A stretch of DNA of 34,538 nucleotides from Aminicenans sp964648465 (GTDB lineage: Bacteria > Acidobacteriota > Aminicenantia > Aminicenantales > Aminicenantaceae), in contig CAZYMU010000029.1 of assembly GCA_964648465.1 (NCBI GenBank), positions 1 to 34,538 of the forward strand. Direction: 5' to 3'. Position 1 is the stretch's first letter, and each line of letters opens with the position of its first letter. Both the position numbers and the translations under genes were made by a program. A model generated the notes under the pieces. It made no database searches. It saw only the letters and a list, made by a program, of their open reading frames with translations, and was not told the DNA's origin. Shown here one piece after another: positions 18,192-27,213 of the stretch.

Positions 18192-19310
18192 TCACTTTAT
18201 GGGTATTAACTTCCACTGCTGAGCGTCACTTCCAACATCATCCCACTGCCATACATTAACACCGTTATTATTACCACCCCACTGGACATCAAGACACTTG
18301 CCGCTGTTTTTAGAAACGATCTTGTAGTAACCGTTTCCTATATATATGGCCTTCCATTGTTGATTGTTGCCACCATTCCATTGGAACTGCTGTACATTGG
18401 CTCCACTTTTATTACTTCGGCCCTTAACCTCCAGAGATTTGCCGCTGTTTTTACATACTATCCTGTAATAACCACCATTTAAAGGGATAAACTTCCAGCG
18501 CTGATTATCTCCGCCATGCCACTGCCACTGCTGAACATTGGCTCCGTTGTTCTTACTTCGCCCTTTAACCTCCAGGCATTTACTGCTGCTTTTAGAAACA
18601 ACTCTGTAATAAGAATTCGGATCAATACTGATAGAAATGGCTTTTCCAACTAGATGTTCCCTCTTAGGGATTGCTTTTCCAACCGGATGTAGCCTTTTTG
18701 CCTGAATAACTGCGGGTACTTTTTCAATCTTTGGAGGCGCAAGCTCTTTAAGATCGAACATGGGAACCGGATCAATAATATCAACTGATTGTGGTGAGGT
18801 TTTAGGAGCCGAACCAAGAGCACTTGGGTCTGAAATCCAAGTTTTGGAATATTTCTTTACTTTTTTTATACCAGCAGTCTGAGCCGATGCAAGGAACAGT
18901 TTAGCCTGAATACCATAAGACTTTACCCTTGTATCAGAGCCATTCCCGTGAAAAATAAGAGTAAGCCTTACAGAACCCTGCTTTCCCGTGATAATTTTGG
19001 GTTCACACCTAAAACCAGGCAGGAGAGAATTACTAGATCCAAGGGCCTCTGCTGTAGCTCTAACTCCAATCGGGACTTTAATATCACTATAGGCAACGTC
19101 CAGAACCAGACTGGAATCAGTTCCCTCGACAATTTGAATGGAATAGATCTTCCCCTTTCCTAAGAATTCATCAAGCCCTTTTTTAAAGAGTTTCTCCAGA
19201 GCACTTTCCTGGCATACAGCACCTGAAGGAAACAGCCACATTAAAATGAGAAGAAAACACGGAAAAACAATAGAAAAATGATGTTTTTTAAACAACAATA
19301 TTAGTTTCAT
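18192..19310 (-). CDS. Secreted protein with C-terminal ricin B-type beta-trefoil lectin domain
   Basis: The 372-residue first gene of the run has a signal peptide at about 1-33. It has an N-terminal beta-rich domain (about 40-160) of unknown family, a Pro/Lys linker holding a small HPVGKAI/HLVGKAI repeat, and a ricin-type trefoil at 232-372. The trefoil consists of three units starting at residues 234, 281 and 328, exactly 47 residues apart. Each has YY[RK]IV..., a C/S-LEV or LDV strand, and a closing Q.W (QRW, QQW, QQW). Ricin-type trefoils bind galactose-type and other sugars. This suggests the operon product complex recognises glycans, but binding residues cannot be proved here. The Cys near residue 33 is not in a good lipobox. 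A GGAGG site precedes ATG. Confidence 0.88.
   Translation of the reverse strand: MKLILLFKKHHFSIVFPCFLLILMWLFPSGAVCQESALEKLFKKGLDEFLGKGKIYSIQIVEGTDSSLVLDVAYSDIKVPIGVRATAEALGSSNSLLPGFRCEPKIITGKQGSVRLTLIFHGNGSDTRVKSYGIQAKLFLASAQTAGIKKVKKYSKTWISDPSALGSAPKTSPQSVDIIDPVPMFDLKELAPPKIEKVPAVIQAKRLHPVGKAIPKREHLVGKAISISIDPNSYYRVVSKSSSKCLEVKGRSKNNGANVQQWQWHGGDNQRWKFIPLNGGYYRIVCKNSGKSLEVKGRSNKSGANVQQFQWNGGNNQQWKAIYIGNGYYKIVSKNSGKCLDVQWGGNNNGVNVWQWDDVGSDAQQWKLIPIK
18195..18611 (-). repeat. Three 47-codon lectin repeats
   Basis: Three consecutive copies of the ricin-type unit are encoded, each 141 bases. The first two are most alike at the protein level (EVKGRS, GANVQQ), which points to recent internal duplication. 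Confidence 0.75.
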
Positions 19311-19405
19311 TTATCCTCCTTTTTTGAAAAAAGTTGTTAATATTTCCCACATCTCTATTGTATTATTTATATATCACAAATAACGAATAAGAAACAATTG
19401 GCAAT

Positions 19406-19433
19406 ATTTTAATATAAATTAAAAAAATGTCAA
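19406..19433 (-). promoter_or_regulatory. Promoter of the seven-gene secreted-protein operon
   Basis: On the minus strand TTGACA (19433-19428) is followed by a 16-base spacer and TAAAAT (19411-19406). It lies in the 148-base gap between the ABC-F stop and the lectin gene and is the best match there. The leader would be about 85-90 bases, A/T-rich. A second candidate, TTGTTT-N18-TATATA with TGA, lies closer to the gene. Confidence 0.55.
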
Positions 19434-19458
19434 ACTAATTAATCCAAAATTATCCATG

Positions 19459-21399
19459 TTAAGTAATCCGTTTCATTATTTCTTCAAGTTCCAGCTTCGC
19501 TTTTCCCCACCTTTCATAGGAACTCTGTAAATTTTTTCTTATATCTGCATACTTTTTTTGGATAGAAACAATATAACCTGCATCCTGATATGTTTCAGGT
19601 CTTTCCATCTCATTCTCAATTTCCCTTTTTCCAGTCTCTAATTCCTCAATTCTTCTTTCCAGACGTTCAATTTCATTATTCAAGCGGCTGCGCTCTTTAC
19701 TGATTTCCTGCCTTGCCTCAGCCTCCAAGCGCTTCTTCTCCTTTGTCTTTCTACTATCTAAACTTGAGGGGAATTTCTTTTCTTTTCTGTGCGTCAATGT
19801 TTGTTTCTTCTCCCGTTTTTCCAGATAATCTGAATAATCCCCAAGATAATCTTTGATCTGCGCATTATCTATTTCTACAACTCGGCCTACGAGTTTATCC
19901 AAAAAATACCGGTCGTGTGAGATAACCAGCAGCGTTCCATCGTATTGTGTGAGTGCTTCTTCCAATGCTTCAAGAGAAGCTATGTCCAGATGGTTTGTGG
20001 GCTCATCCATGATAAGAAAATTAACAGGCGAAAGCAGAATTTTTGCAAGAGAGATCCTTGCCTTCTCTCCTCCAGATAAAACCTCTATTCTTTTAAAAAC
20101 CTCATCATCACTAAAATGGAAAATGCCTAGAACATCTCTGACTCTTGGGATATTGGAATTTGAAACACTTGAAGAAACTTCTTCATAAACCGTTGCTTCC
20201 AAATCGAGTGAAGTAACCTGGTGCTGGGCATAGTATCCGATAGAAGTCTTCTTGCCGATTTTAATAGAGCCAACCTGAGGGGATAGGTCTCCTGCGATAA
20301 GTCTTGCTAATGTTGTCTTACCTGAACCATTAACTCCTACCAAAGAAATCTTTTCGCCTCGCGAAATGTTTAAATCGACATCTTTCAGAATCCATCTCTC
20401 ATCATATCGAAATGACATATTTTCTATCCTCAAGACATCTTTATAGCTGGGGACATCCACAGTCAGCTCAAATCGAAGCCGCTTCGCAGCAGTAGGCAAT
20501 TCAACTTCGTCAATCTTTTCAAGCTGCTTTATCCGGCTCTGAACTTGAGCCGCCTTGGTAGCCTTATACTGGAATCGCTTGATAAACCTTTCCAGCCTTT
20601 CCCGCTCCTTTTTTTGTTCCTCCCATTTCTTATGCAGCAGAATTAATCTTTGCTGTTTTATTTGTTCATAAAAATGATAGTTTCCTTTGTAACGGTTGAG
20701 TTTTCCACACTCTAGTTCAAAGATTTCGTGAGCAAGCCGATCAATAAAAAACCTATCATGAGAGACAATAACAATACTTCCGGAAAAATGAAGGAGATAT
20801 TGCTCTAACCACTCCAAGGCCTGTAAGTCGAGATGGTTTGTGGGTTCATCCAGGAGAAGAAGGTCGGGTTTTTGAACCAGGAGACGGGCCAGGTATACTC
20901 TCATATGCCATCCTCCGCTCAGTTCGGATAATGGACGCGAAAAATCTGTCTTTGCAAAGCCCAACCCTGAAAGTATGCTTTTTGTTAATGCTTCTAATTT
21001 ATACCCTCCAAGAGCTTCATATCTATGCTCCAAGACGCCGAGTTCTTTCAGCAAATTAGCCTGGTTCACACTAGAAGAATCTAGAGTATTATGTAATTCT
21101 GTAATTTTGTTTTCCAGTGCGATTACCTCAGGCTGTCCTTCCAATGCTGTCTGAAGTACTGTGCTCCCGCTTACATCTATTTGTTCCTGTGGAAGATATC
21201 CAATTCGAAAACCCCTTGACTTAATAATTCTTCCTTTATAAGAAATTATCTCACTATTTAATATTCTGAACAAAGTAGTTTTACCGGCTCCATTAGGGCC
21301 GATAAGTGCCGCACGTTTGCCAGGATGGATAACCCAGTTGATTCCGGAAAACAATTTAAGTCCTCCAATAGAATAATGTAAATTCTGAATGTGAATCAT
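19459..21399 (-). CDS. ABC-F family ATPase (Uup/YdiF-like)
   Basis: The 646-residue cytosolic protein has two ABC domains and no membrane segment. Domain 1 has Walker A GPNGAGKT (34-41), signature LSGG (160-163, followed by W), and Walker B LLLDEPTNHLD with catalytic E185. The interdomain linker (about 245-320) is the charged helical hairpin that ABC-F proteins insert toward ribosomal tRNA. Domain 2 has GVNGSGKT (354-361), LSGGE (441-445) and MDEPTNHLD with E466. The C-terminal 100 residues form a charged coiled coil, as in Uup and YdiF. Family members act on translation or ribosome rescue; some give antibiotic resistance, which cannot be inferred here. No Shine-Dalgarno precedes the ATG; a TATAAT (21440-21435) lies 36 bases upstream. 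Confidence 0.93.
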   Translation of the reverse strand: MIHIQNLHYSIGGLKLFSGINWVIHPGKRAALIGPNGAGKTTLFRILNSEIISYKGRIIKSRGFRIGYLPQEQIDVSGSTVLQTALEGQPEVIALENKITELHNTLDSSSVNQANLLKELGVLEHRYEALGGYKLEALTKSILSGLGFAKTDFSRPLSELSGGWHMRVYLARLLVQKPDLLLLDEPTNHLDLQALEWLEQYLLHFSGSIVIVSHDRFFIDRLAHEIFELECGKLNRYKGNYHFYEQIKQQRLILLHKKWEEQKKERERLERFIKRFQYKATKAAQVQSRIKQLEKIDEVELPTAAKRLRFELTVDVPSYKDVLRIENMSFRYDERWILKDVDLNISRGEKISLVGVNGSGKTTLARLIAGDLSPQVGSIKIGKKTSIGYYAQHQVTSLDLEATVYEEVSSSVSNSNIPRVRDVLGIFHFSDDEVFKRIEVLSGGEKARISLAKILLSPVNFLIMDEPTNHLDIASLEALEEALTQYDGTLLVISHDRYFLDKLVGRVVEIDNAQIKDYLGDYSDYLEKREKKQTLTHRKEKKFPSSLDSRKTKEKKRLEAEARQEISKERSRLNNEIERLERRIEELETGKREIENEMERPETYQDAGYIVSIQKKYADIRKNLQSSYERWGKAKLELEEIMKRIT

Positions 21400-21410
21400 T
21401 GTATTAATAT

Positions 21411-21440
21411 TTGAACTTTTTATTATTCCGTTATATTATA
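21411..21440 (+). promoter_or_regulatory. Overlapping divergent promoters
   Basis: On the plus strand TTGAAC (21411-21416), 17-base spacer, TATTAT (21434-21439) fits the propeller gene at 21490. On the minus strand TATAAT (21440-21435) overlaps the same bases and would serve the ABC-F gene, with only a weak -35 near 21457-21463. The two polymerases could not occupy this site at once. Confidence 0.45.
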
Positions 21441-21489
21441 CTTTAACAAACCAAATGGGAAATATATTTAAAACTAAAAAGGAGTAATT

Positions 21490-24400
21490 ATGAAAAAAAT
21501 CAATATTCATGTTATTCCATTGGCAGTACTTATTTTCACAATGTTAATTTTCTGCAATCTTACAATATCGGCGGAAAATACTGTCTCTACAAAAGACCTA
21601 AACATCTTCACATGGCGCCATATAGGACCATTTACATTTTCAGGAAGAATCACGGATTTTGCAGTACCTCGCGGACAGAGCCAGATTTATTATGTCGCTA
21701 CTGCAAGTGGAGGAATCTGGAAGACAGAAGACGGAGGCATCCATTTTAAACCCATCTTTGACAAATATGGAAATATGAGCATTGGGTATATCGATGTGGC
21801 TCCATCGAATTCTGATATAGTCTACGTTGGTACAGGTGAAGCAATGCATGCACGTTCGAGTGCCCATGGGAATGGAATGTGGAAATCCACAAACGGAGGA
21901 AAAACCTGGACCCACATCGGCCTGGAAGAGAGCTATTTTATACCTAAGATCGCTATTGACCACAAAAATCCAGATATAGTTTACGCAGCTGCAGATGGAA
22001 AACTCTATGACAACAAAATGGACTGCCAGCGCGGGCTTTACAAGACCGTGGATGGAGGAAAGACCTGGGATAAAGTACTCGATTTGAAAGACAGAGGTGT
22101 CGGAGATTTTGTTTTCGACCCAAACAACTCAGACATCATCATTGCAGCAGCTTACAAAACATACAGAAGAACATGGACGTATATCGATCGCCAGGAAAAT
22201 AATCACCTTTACAAATCCGTTGACGGCGGGAAGACATGGAAGAAATTGACAGATGGGCTTCCAATGAATATCAAAAGTGGATGGAACGGTCTAACAATAT
22301 ATGAGAAAAATCCGAATATTGTTTATACCCGCATAGACGAAGAAGTCAATCTTGGCTTAAGCGAAAGAGAAGGCGCTGCAATATTCAGAGAGGGCAGGGT
22401 TTTTAAAGATGGATATTATTTCAACAAATTTAAAAAATTCAAAATCCATCCTGACATCAAAAAGCTAGTGAAGTTCGAAGCAATCAAAGCAAAAGACGAA
22501 AAAGAACTTGTCGAGAATTTGAATAAGCTTATAGCGGACAGTGAATTTCAAGAAGAATTGGGAATTGACCTGAAGGCATTCAACACTGCAGCAAGAAAAA
22601 TCTATAAGAAAAATAAAGATATTATCCAGAGCATCGATGAGATCGAAAAAACATTAAAAAGAGAAGAAGAAAAGCCAGACCTTTACAAAGATATTAACAA
22701 CCTAGTTCTTATCCTGCTGTTTACAGATTCTGAAGGAATAGAGATTGCAGACAATGTTTTCACAGTAAAAGATATTGATAAAGTCCACATTAATCCTGCA
22801 TTCAAATCTCTCGTAAAATTTGATTCTAAAAAAATCAAAGATGAAAAAGAACTTGCTGAAAAAGCGAATGAATTTGTCAATGATAAAGCGCTTGTCATAA
22901 AACTCGGCATTAATCTCAAGCAATTCTCCACAGCGGCAAAAAAGGCTTACAAAGATAAAAAAGACATAACGGCCGAGATTAAAGATGCCAAGGATAAAAT
23001 CGAGGAATTCGATGCAACCAAAGCAAGGTACCAGACAATAAACAGATACATCCTCCAGGTAATATATGCCGATGCTCTAGCAATAATGGAGCCAGTGAAA
23101 AAATCAGGAGTTATATACCGATCTGAAGACCAGGGCGAAACCTGGAAAAGAATGACAGAATACAAACTTGTTGGAGGAAGCGCCAACGTAAATGACATAG
23201 AGGCAGGCTATGCAGGAAGAATCGTTGTAGATCATAACAATGATAAAATCTTATATTGTGTTGAAACCATTGTCAAAATTTCTAAGGATGGCGGAAAAAC
23301 ATTTAAAAATGCCACATGGACAGGACGCAACAAGTGCCATGTTGATACACGAGGTCTATGGGTAGACCCTTTAAACTCCAATCATATTCTCAACGGCAAT
23401 GACGGAGGAGTTAGTGAAACCTGGGACGGGGGAAAACACTGGTCCCAGAAAGAGACAATCAGCGCCCAGCAGTTTTATGATATATCCGTAGATAACGAAA
23501 TGCCATACAATGTTATGGGTGGAACACAGGACAATGGATGCTGGATTGGTCCGTCCAGAAACAGGAACAGCTATGGCGTCTTTCCTGCAGATTGGACATA
23601 CCTTCCAACCGGAGATGGCTATTACGTTCTAAGGGACTGGTGGAATCCGGAATATATCTATTATGAGAGCCAGTTCGGCCGGTCAAGCCGAATGAATTTT
23701 AAAACAGGTGAAATAATCAGCCTTTCAAAAAGAAATAGTGCTGAAGAGAGGGCTGCCGGCAAAACACCACAAAGGTATCAATGGGATTCTCCTATCTTTC
23801 TCTCTCCGCATAATCCGGGTATTGTCTACGTATGTTCCCAGCATGTGAACATGTCAAGGAGCAGAGGGGATAAAGATACTTTTATTACAATAAGTCCTGA
23901 TCTAAGCAAGAATAATAAAGAAAGGATAAAGCTTTCTAAAGAGACAAATCTACAGTATGCCACCATTTATACATTTGCAGAATCCTCTGTTAAACCCGGA
24001 GTATACTGGGCAGGTACAGATGATGGCAATTTGCAGTTAAGTACTGACGGCGGAAACAGTTGGAAGAATATCACTGCAAACTTTTATGATAAAAATGGAA
24101 AGTCAAAGAAAAATATTAAAGGCACGATAATTCCTTATGACCGCTGGGTCACAAAAGTAGAACCATCCTCGCATGACATAAATACATGCTATGTTACTTA
24201 TTCTGGCTACAGAACACATAATGAAGACAACTCCTATATCTACGTAACACACGATATGGGCAAAACTTGGGAAGATCTAAGCTGTGGAATGATGAATCCA
24301 GTCAGAGACATAGAAGAAGATCCTGACAACCCCGATATTCTATACCTGGCTACAGACTACGGCCTGTTCATTACAATCGATAAAGGTAAAAATTGGATCG

Positions 24401-24939
24401 AAATGTCCTCATCTGCTCCTGACGTCTTGATCATGGACATTGATATCCAGAAAAGAGAACGAGACCTCGCCATAGGCACATATGGAAGAGGAATTTACAT
24501 TTCTGATATTTATCCATTCAAAGAATTCAAGGAAGAAATCTTCGCGAAAGATGCATATCTTTTTGATATACATAGAACGATTAAATGGAACATGTTAGAG
24601 AGAAGAGGCCAGTCGTACGGCGAATTTGCAAGGGTTCAAAATCCTCGCATTGAGTCTTTGATCTATTTCTATCTTAAAGAAGCGGCTAAAGCGGTTAGTA
24701 TACTTGTCAAAGACCTAGAAGGAAATCAAATTCAGGAAATCAGAGGCGGCATTGGAAAAGGCATTCACAAAGCTTCCTGGAATTTAAGAAAAAAAGCAGA
24801 AGCTCCAAGTCAGGGAAGACGCTACAGGAGATCTGCACCAATGATCGATCCGGGAACATATAAAGTCTCACTCGTTGTCGATGGAAAGGAAGTAATGACA
24901 AAAAAGCTTAAAGTAGTCCAGGACCCAATACTTAACTGA
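21490..24939 (+). CDS. Exported sortilin/VPS10-like Asp-box beta-propeller protein
   Basis: The 1149-residue exported protein has a signal peptide at 1-28 and many Asp-box (BNR-like) turns. Examples are KSTNGGKTW (132-140), KTVDGGKTW (185-193), KSVDGGKTW (242-250), RSEDQGETW (544-552) and VTHDMGKTW further on. The opening TWRHIGPFTFSGRI is typical of large VPS10/sortilin-like bacterial propellers often found beside secreted peptidases. Residues about 300-535 are not propeller but two tandem helical modules, inserted between blades. The C-terminal 140 residues form an Ig-like/FlgD-like region. The role in the family is poorly known, probably extracellular protein or glycan binding. An AAAAAGGAG site precedes ATG. 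The next gene begins 51 bases later and may be read through. Confidence 0.85.
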   Translation: MKKINIHVIPLAVLIFTMLIFCNLTISAENTVSTKDLNIFTWRHIGPFTFSGRITDFAVPRGQSQIYYVATASGGIWKTEDGGIHFKPIFDKYGNMSIGYIDVAPSNSDIVYVGTGEAMHARSSAHGNGMWKSTNGGKTWTHIGLEESYFIPKIAIDHKNPDIVYAAADGKLYDNKMDCQRGLYKTVDGGKTWDKVLDLKDRGVGDFVFDPNNSDIIIAAAYKTYRRTWTYIDRQENNHLYKSVDGGKTWKKLTDGLPMNIKSGWNGLTIYEKNPNIVYTRIDEEVNLGLSEREGAAIFREGRVFKDGYYFNKFKKFKIHPDIKKLVKFEAIKAKDEKELVENLNKLIADSEFQEELGIDLKAFNTAARKIYKKNKDIIQSIDEIEKTLKREEEKPDLYKDINNLVLILLFTDSEGIEIADNVFTVKDIDKVHINPAFKSLVKFDSKKIKDEKELAEKANEFVNDKALVIKLGINLKQFSTAAKKAYKDKKDITAEIKDAKDKIEEFDATKARYQTINRYILQVIYADALAIMEPVKKSGVIYRSEDQGETWKRMTEYKLVGGSANVNDIEAGYAGRIVVDHNNDKILYCVETIVKISKDGGKTFKNATWTGRNKCHVDTRGLWVDPLNSNHILNGNDGGVSETWDGGKHWSQKETISAQQFYDISVDNEMPYNVMGGTQDNGCWIGPSRNRNSYGVFPADWTYLPTGDGYYVLRDWWNPEYIYYESQFGRSSRMNFKTGEIISLSKRNSAEERAAGKTPQRYQWDSPIFLSPHNPGIVYVCSQHVNMSRSRGDKDTFITISPDLSKNNKERIKLSKETNLQYATIYTFAESSVKPGVYWAGTDDGNLQLSTDGGNSWKNITANFYDKNGKSKKNIKGTIIPYDRWVTKVEPSSHDINTCYVTYSGYRTHNEDNSYIYVTHDMGKTWEDLSCGMMNPVRDIEEDPDNPDILYLATDYGLFITIDKGKNWIEMSSSAPDVLIMDIDIQKRERDLAIGTYGRGIYISDIYPFKEFKEEIFAKDAYLFDIHRTIKWNMLERRGQSYGEFARVQNPRIESLIYFYLKEAAKAVSILVKDLEGNQIQEIRGGIGKGIHKASWNLRKKAEAPSQGRRYRRSAPMIDPGTYKVSLVVDGKEVMTKKLKVVQDPILN
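22447..23079 (+). repeat. Tandem helical module duplication inside propeller gene
   Basis: Residues 320-415 and 435-530 align with a constant offset of 115 residues. Matching landmarks are HPDIKKLVKF/NPAFKSLVKF, KDEKELVE/KDEKELAE, LGIDLKAFNTAA/LGINLKQFSTAA and IYKKNKDI/AYKDKKDI. The second copy is followed directly by the next Asp-box. Confidence 0.8.
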
Positions 24940-24990
24940 ATACACTAAAATTCATAAAACAGAACGAAAATCACTCGGTATAAGGAGATA

Positions 24991-27045
24991 ATGAACGGCA
25001 GATATGTGAAAAGAATTTTCCTTTTGATACTAACAATCACATACGGATTAGGACTGTATTTGTTTTATTTCAAATATGTCCCCTTCATTCAACCATTCCA
25101 GATAATTATTTTACCTGTCCTTTTTTGTGTTTCGGTCATAACCTTATTGAGTCTTGAATACGGAACGCTGTTATTCGTTTTTCTATTTCCCTTAATTAAT
25201 TCCCTTCCTTACTTCTTTGGAATACATGATCACATACCACATGCTCCCACAGCCCTGATCCTCTTTTTATTCTTCTTTTTAGGAGTTTTACTCAGGATCT
25301 CCATTTCTGGTGAACAACTCGAATTCAACCAAAAAATAATAAGGCCTCTCATTCTTTTTTCATTTCTTATTCTTGTATCCAGCCTCATCACTTTTCTCCG
25401 GTATTCTAATTATTACCCCATTTTTTCTGATTCCTTTCACGAGTTTTCGACAAATACCCGCGGCGTCTCAGCCGGAGGGGCAATCATGAGCGTCGTCTTC
25501 TCGAGTCTCAACTATTTAACTGGGTTTGCCTTTTTTATTCTTCTGCTCAATATCATAAAATCCAGACGGATTATGGGGAAGTTAACAGCAATAGTGTGCT
25601 TCAGTTCCGTCCTTGCCATTGGTTTCGGCCTTTTTCAGCTTCTAGTTGACAAAGAACTGGGCAACAACCTGACCAGCATAAAACACGGCTTGGTCAATGG
25701 GACATTCAAAGATGCGATGTCATTCAGCATCTTTATTGTCCTCATGAGTCCACTACTTTTGAGTATCGCCTTGAGCCACCGGGGAATCATTCGTATTGCC
25801 TCCTCGCTTTCATTTATTCTTGCTGTCATCATGATTTTTTATACTGGATCCAAGATCGGCCTTGTTTGCGTTCTTATTTCTCTTAGTCTAATTATATGGT
25901 TTTTGTTCCGGTCCATAGTCCTCCACAAACAGCGGGGAACATTCCGATTTACCCGAGCAAGATTTATGATTGTTCTAATTGTCATCTTGGGCATAATTTC
26001 CGCAACGGCAATAATCAGCAATGACATCAGCGTCAATAAATCATCCACTGTCTCCAGAATGAAATATATGCTTAGCCAGGGAGTGTTTAACCTTATGGTG
26101 CGATGGAGGGGTCCGTTGTGGAAGGGAGCTTTTTCTATGCTGTATGACTATCCCATTTCAGGTGTAGGTTCTGGTGCCTATATCATTGAGGCCGCCAACT
26201 ATCAAAATGAGTTTTTCAAATACGAAATTCCACAGTCAGCTGAAAATTACTTCCTCCAGGTTGGTGCGGAGTTTGGGATTATCGGTTTAATACTAGTGAT
26301 TTGGATATTCTCTCAGATTGGTTCAACAATCAAAAAGAGGTATCAATCACTTCCTTCTGAAGGCAAGAATAAATATCTTATTTTCGGTGCTGGGATAGGA
26401 ATCATTGTTTACTTTATCAACATCTGGTTTCACACCTATATTGGCAGCTATGAGGTGAAGTATACTTTTTGGCTTTTGGCAGCAATTCTGTTCACTTCTG
26501 CTGGAGATGAAAGTGTTCTGCACGATAAAATCCGCATAGGAAAAGCTGTGTGGGTATTAGTACTGACCATCGTACTTAGTGCTGGAGGGACTCTTCTTTG
26601 GAACAGCACTCACTCCCTATCTCTGGAAAACCGGACAAGAGAATTTAGTCTTGTTCACTCATTCGGTTTCTATCCTGAGGAAAAAACACCGGAAGGCACT
26701 GCTTTTAATTGGACAAAGAAATCGGCTGGTAAGACAATTAGAAGCAAAAAACCGGTTGCATTGGTTCACTTTCAGGCTGCGCATCCGGACATCGCCAAGA
26801 ATCCTGTTAGCTTAAAACTGTCTCTGTTAAATACTTCATTCAGGGAAAAAATTCCTCTGGATATTATAGACATCAAGAACAATGAGTGGCAGGAGAAATC
26901 TTACAACCTCTCTCAATATATCGGGAAAAATGTCATTCTGCTGTTTGAGGTCGAACGGACATGGAATCCAAAAAAAATTCTAGGGACTAAAGATCCAAGA
27001 GATCTGGGTATCGCTGTTCAACATCTTCATTTCAAGAACAAATAA
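24991..27045 (+). CDS. O-antigen ligase/polymerase-like membrane protein with C-terminal beta domain
   Basis: The 684-residue protein has about a dozen membrane segments (about 8-535) and a long periplasmic loop. The loop contains WRGPLWKGAF and a GVGSGAY turn, followed by AENYFLQVGAEFG near 417-429. This is the pattern of the O-antigen ligase (WaaL/Wzy, PF04932-like) superfamily that joins or polymerises lipid-linked glycans. After the last membrane segment, residues about 543-684 form a soluble, probably periplasmic, beta-sandwich-like domain ending in WNPKK.LGTKDPRDLG. AAGGAG lies just before ATG. It may be co-transcribed with the gene at 21490, since only 51 bases separate them and I see no promoter there. 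Polymerase versus ligase activity cannot be decided. Confidence 0.82.
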   Translation: MNGRYVKRIFLLILTITYGLGLYLFYFKYVPFIQPFQIIILPVLFCVSVITLLSLEYGTLLFVFLFPLINSLPYFFGIHDHIPHAPTALILFLFFFLGVLLRISISGEQLEFNQKIIRPLILFSFLILVSSLITFLRYSNYYPIFSDSFHEFSTNTRGVSAGGAIMSVVFSSLNYLTGFAFFILLLNIIKSRRIMGKLTAIVCFSSVLAIGFGLFQLLVDKELGNNLTSIKHGLVNGTFKDAMSFSIFIVLMSPLLLSIALSHRGIIRIASSLSFILAVIMIFYTGSKIGLVCVLISLSLIIWFLFRSIVLHKQRGTFRFTRARFMIVLIVILGIISATAIISNDISVNKSSTVSRMKYMLSQGVFNLMVRWRGPLWKGAFSMLYDYPISGVGSGAYIIEAANYQNEFFKYEIPQSAENYFLQVGAEFGIIGLILVIWIFSQIGSTIKKRYQSLPSEGKNKYLIFGAGIGIIVYFINIWFHTYIGSYEVKYTFWLLAAILFTSAGDESVLHDKIRIGKAVWVLVLTIVLSAGGTLLWNSTHSLSLENRTREFSLVHSFGFYPEEKTPEGTAFNWTKKSAGKTIRSKKPVALVHFQAAHPDIAKNPVSLKLSLLNTSFREKIPLDIIDIKNNEWQEKSYNLSQYIGKNVILLFEVERTWNPKKILGTKDPRDLGIAVQHLHFKNK

Positions 27046-27153
27046 TTGCTGTTTATAAGATATAAGAAGACTCATTCTAATGTGGTTCCAGCTGTGTGCC
27101 TAGTAAGGCCGGATTCAAAAACAATATCAATTTCATTATCTATTCCTCCTTGT

Positions 27154-27182
27154 TTGACCGCAAGATATCCCTATGATATATG
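27154..27182 (+). promoter_or_regulatory. Sigma70-type promoter with extended -10
   Basis: TTGACC (27154-27159), 17-base spacer, TATATG (27177-27182) preceded by TGA. This is the same arrangement as at 72 and 929. Its start site near 27189 suits the polysaccharide genes from 27214 on. Confidence 0.6.
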
Positions 27183-27213
27183 TAATTTGGATTGTTCATA
27201 AAAACAGCCGAAG

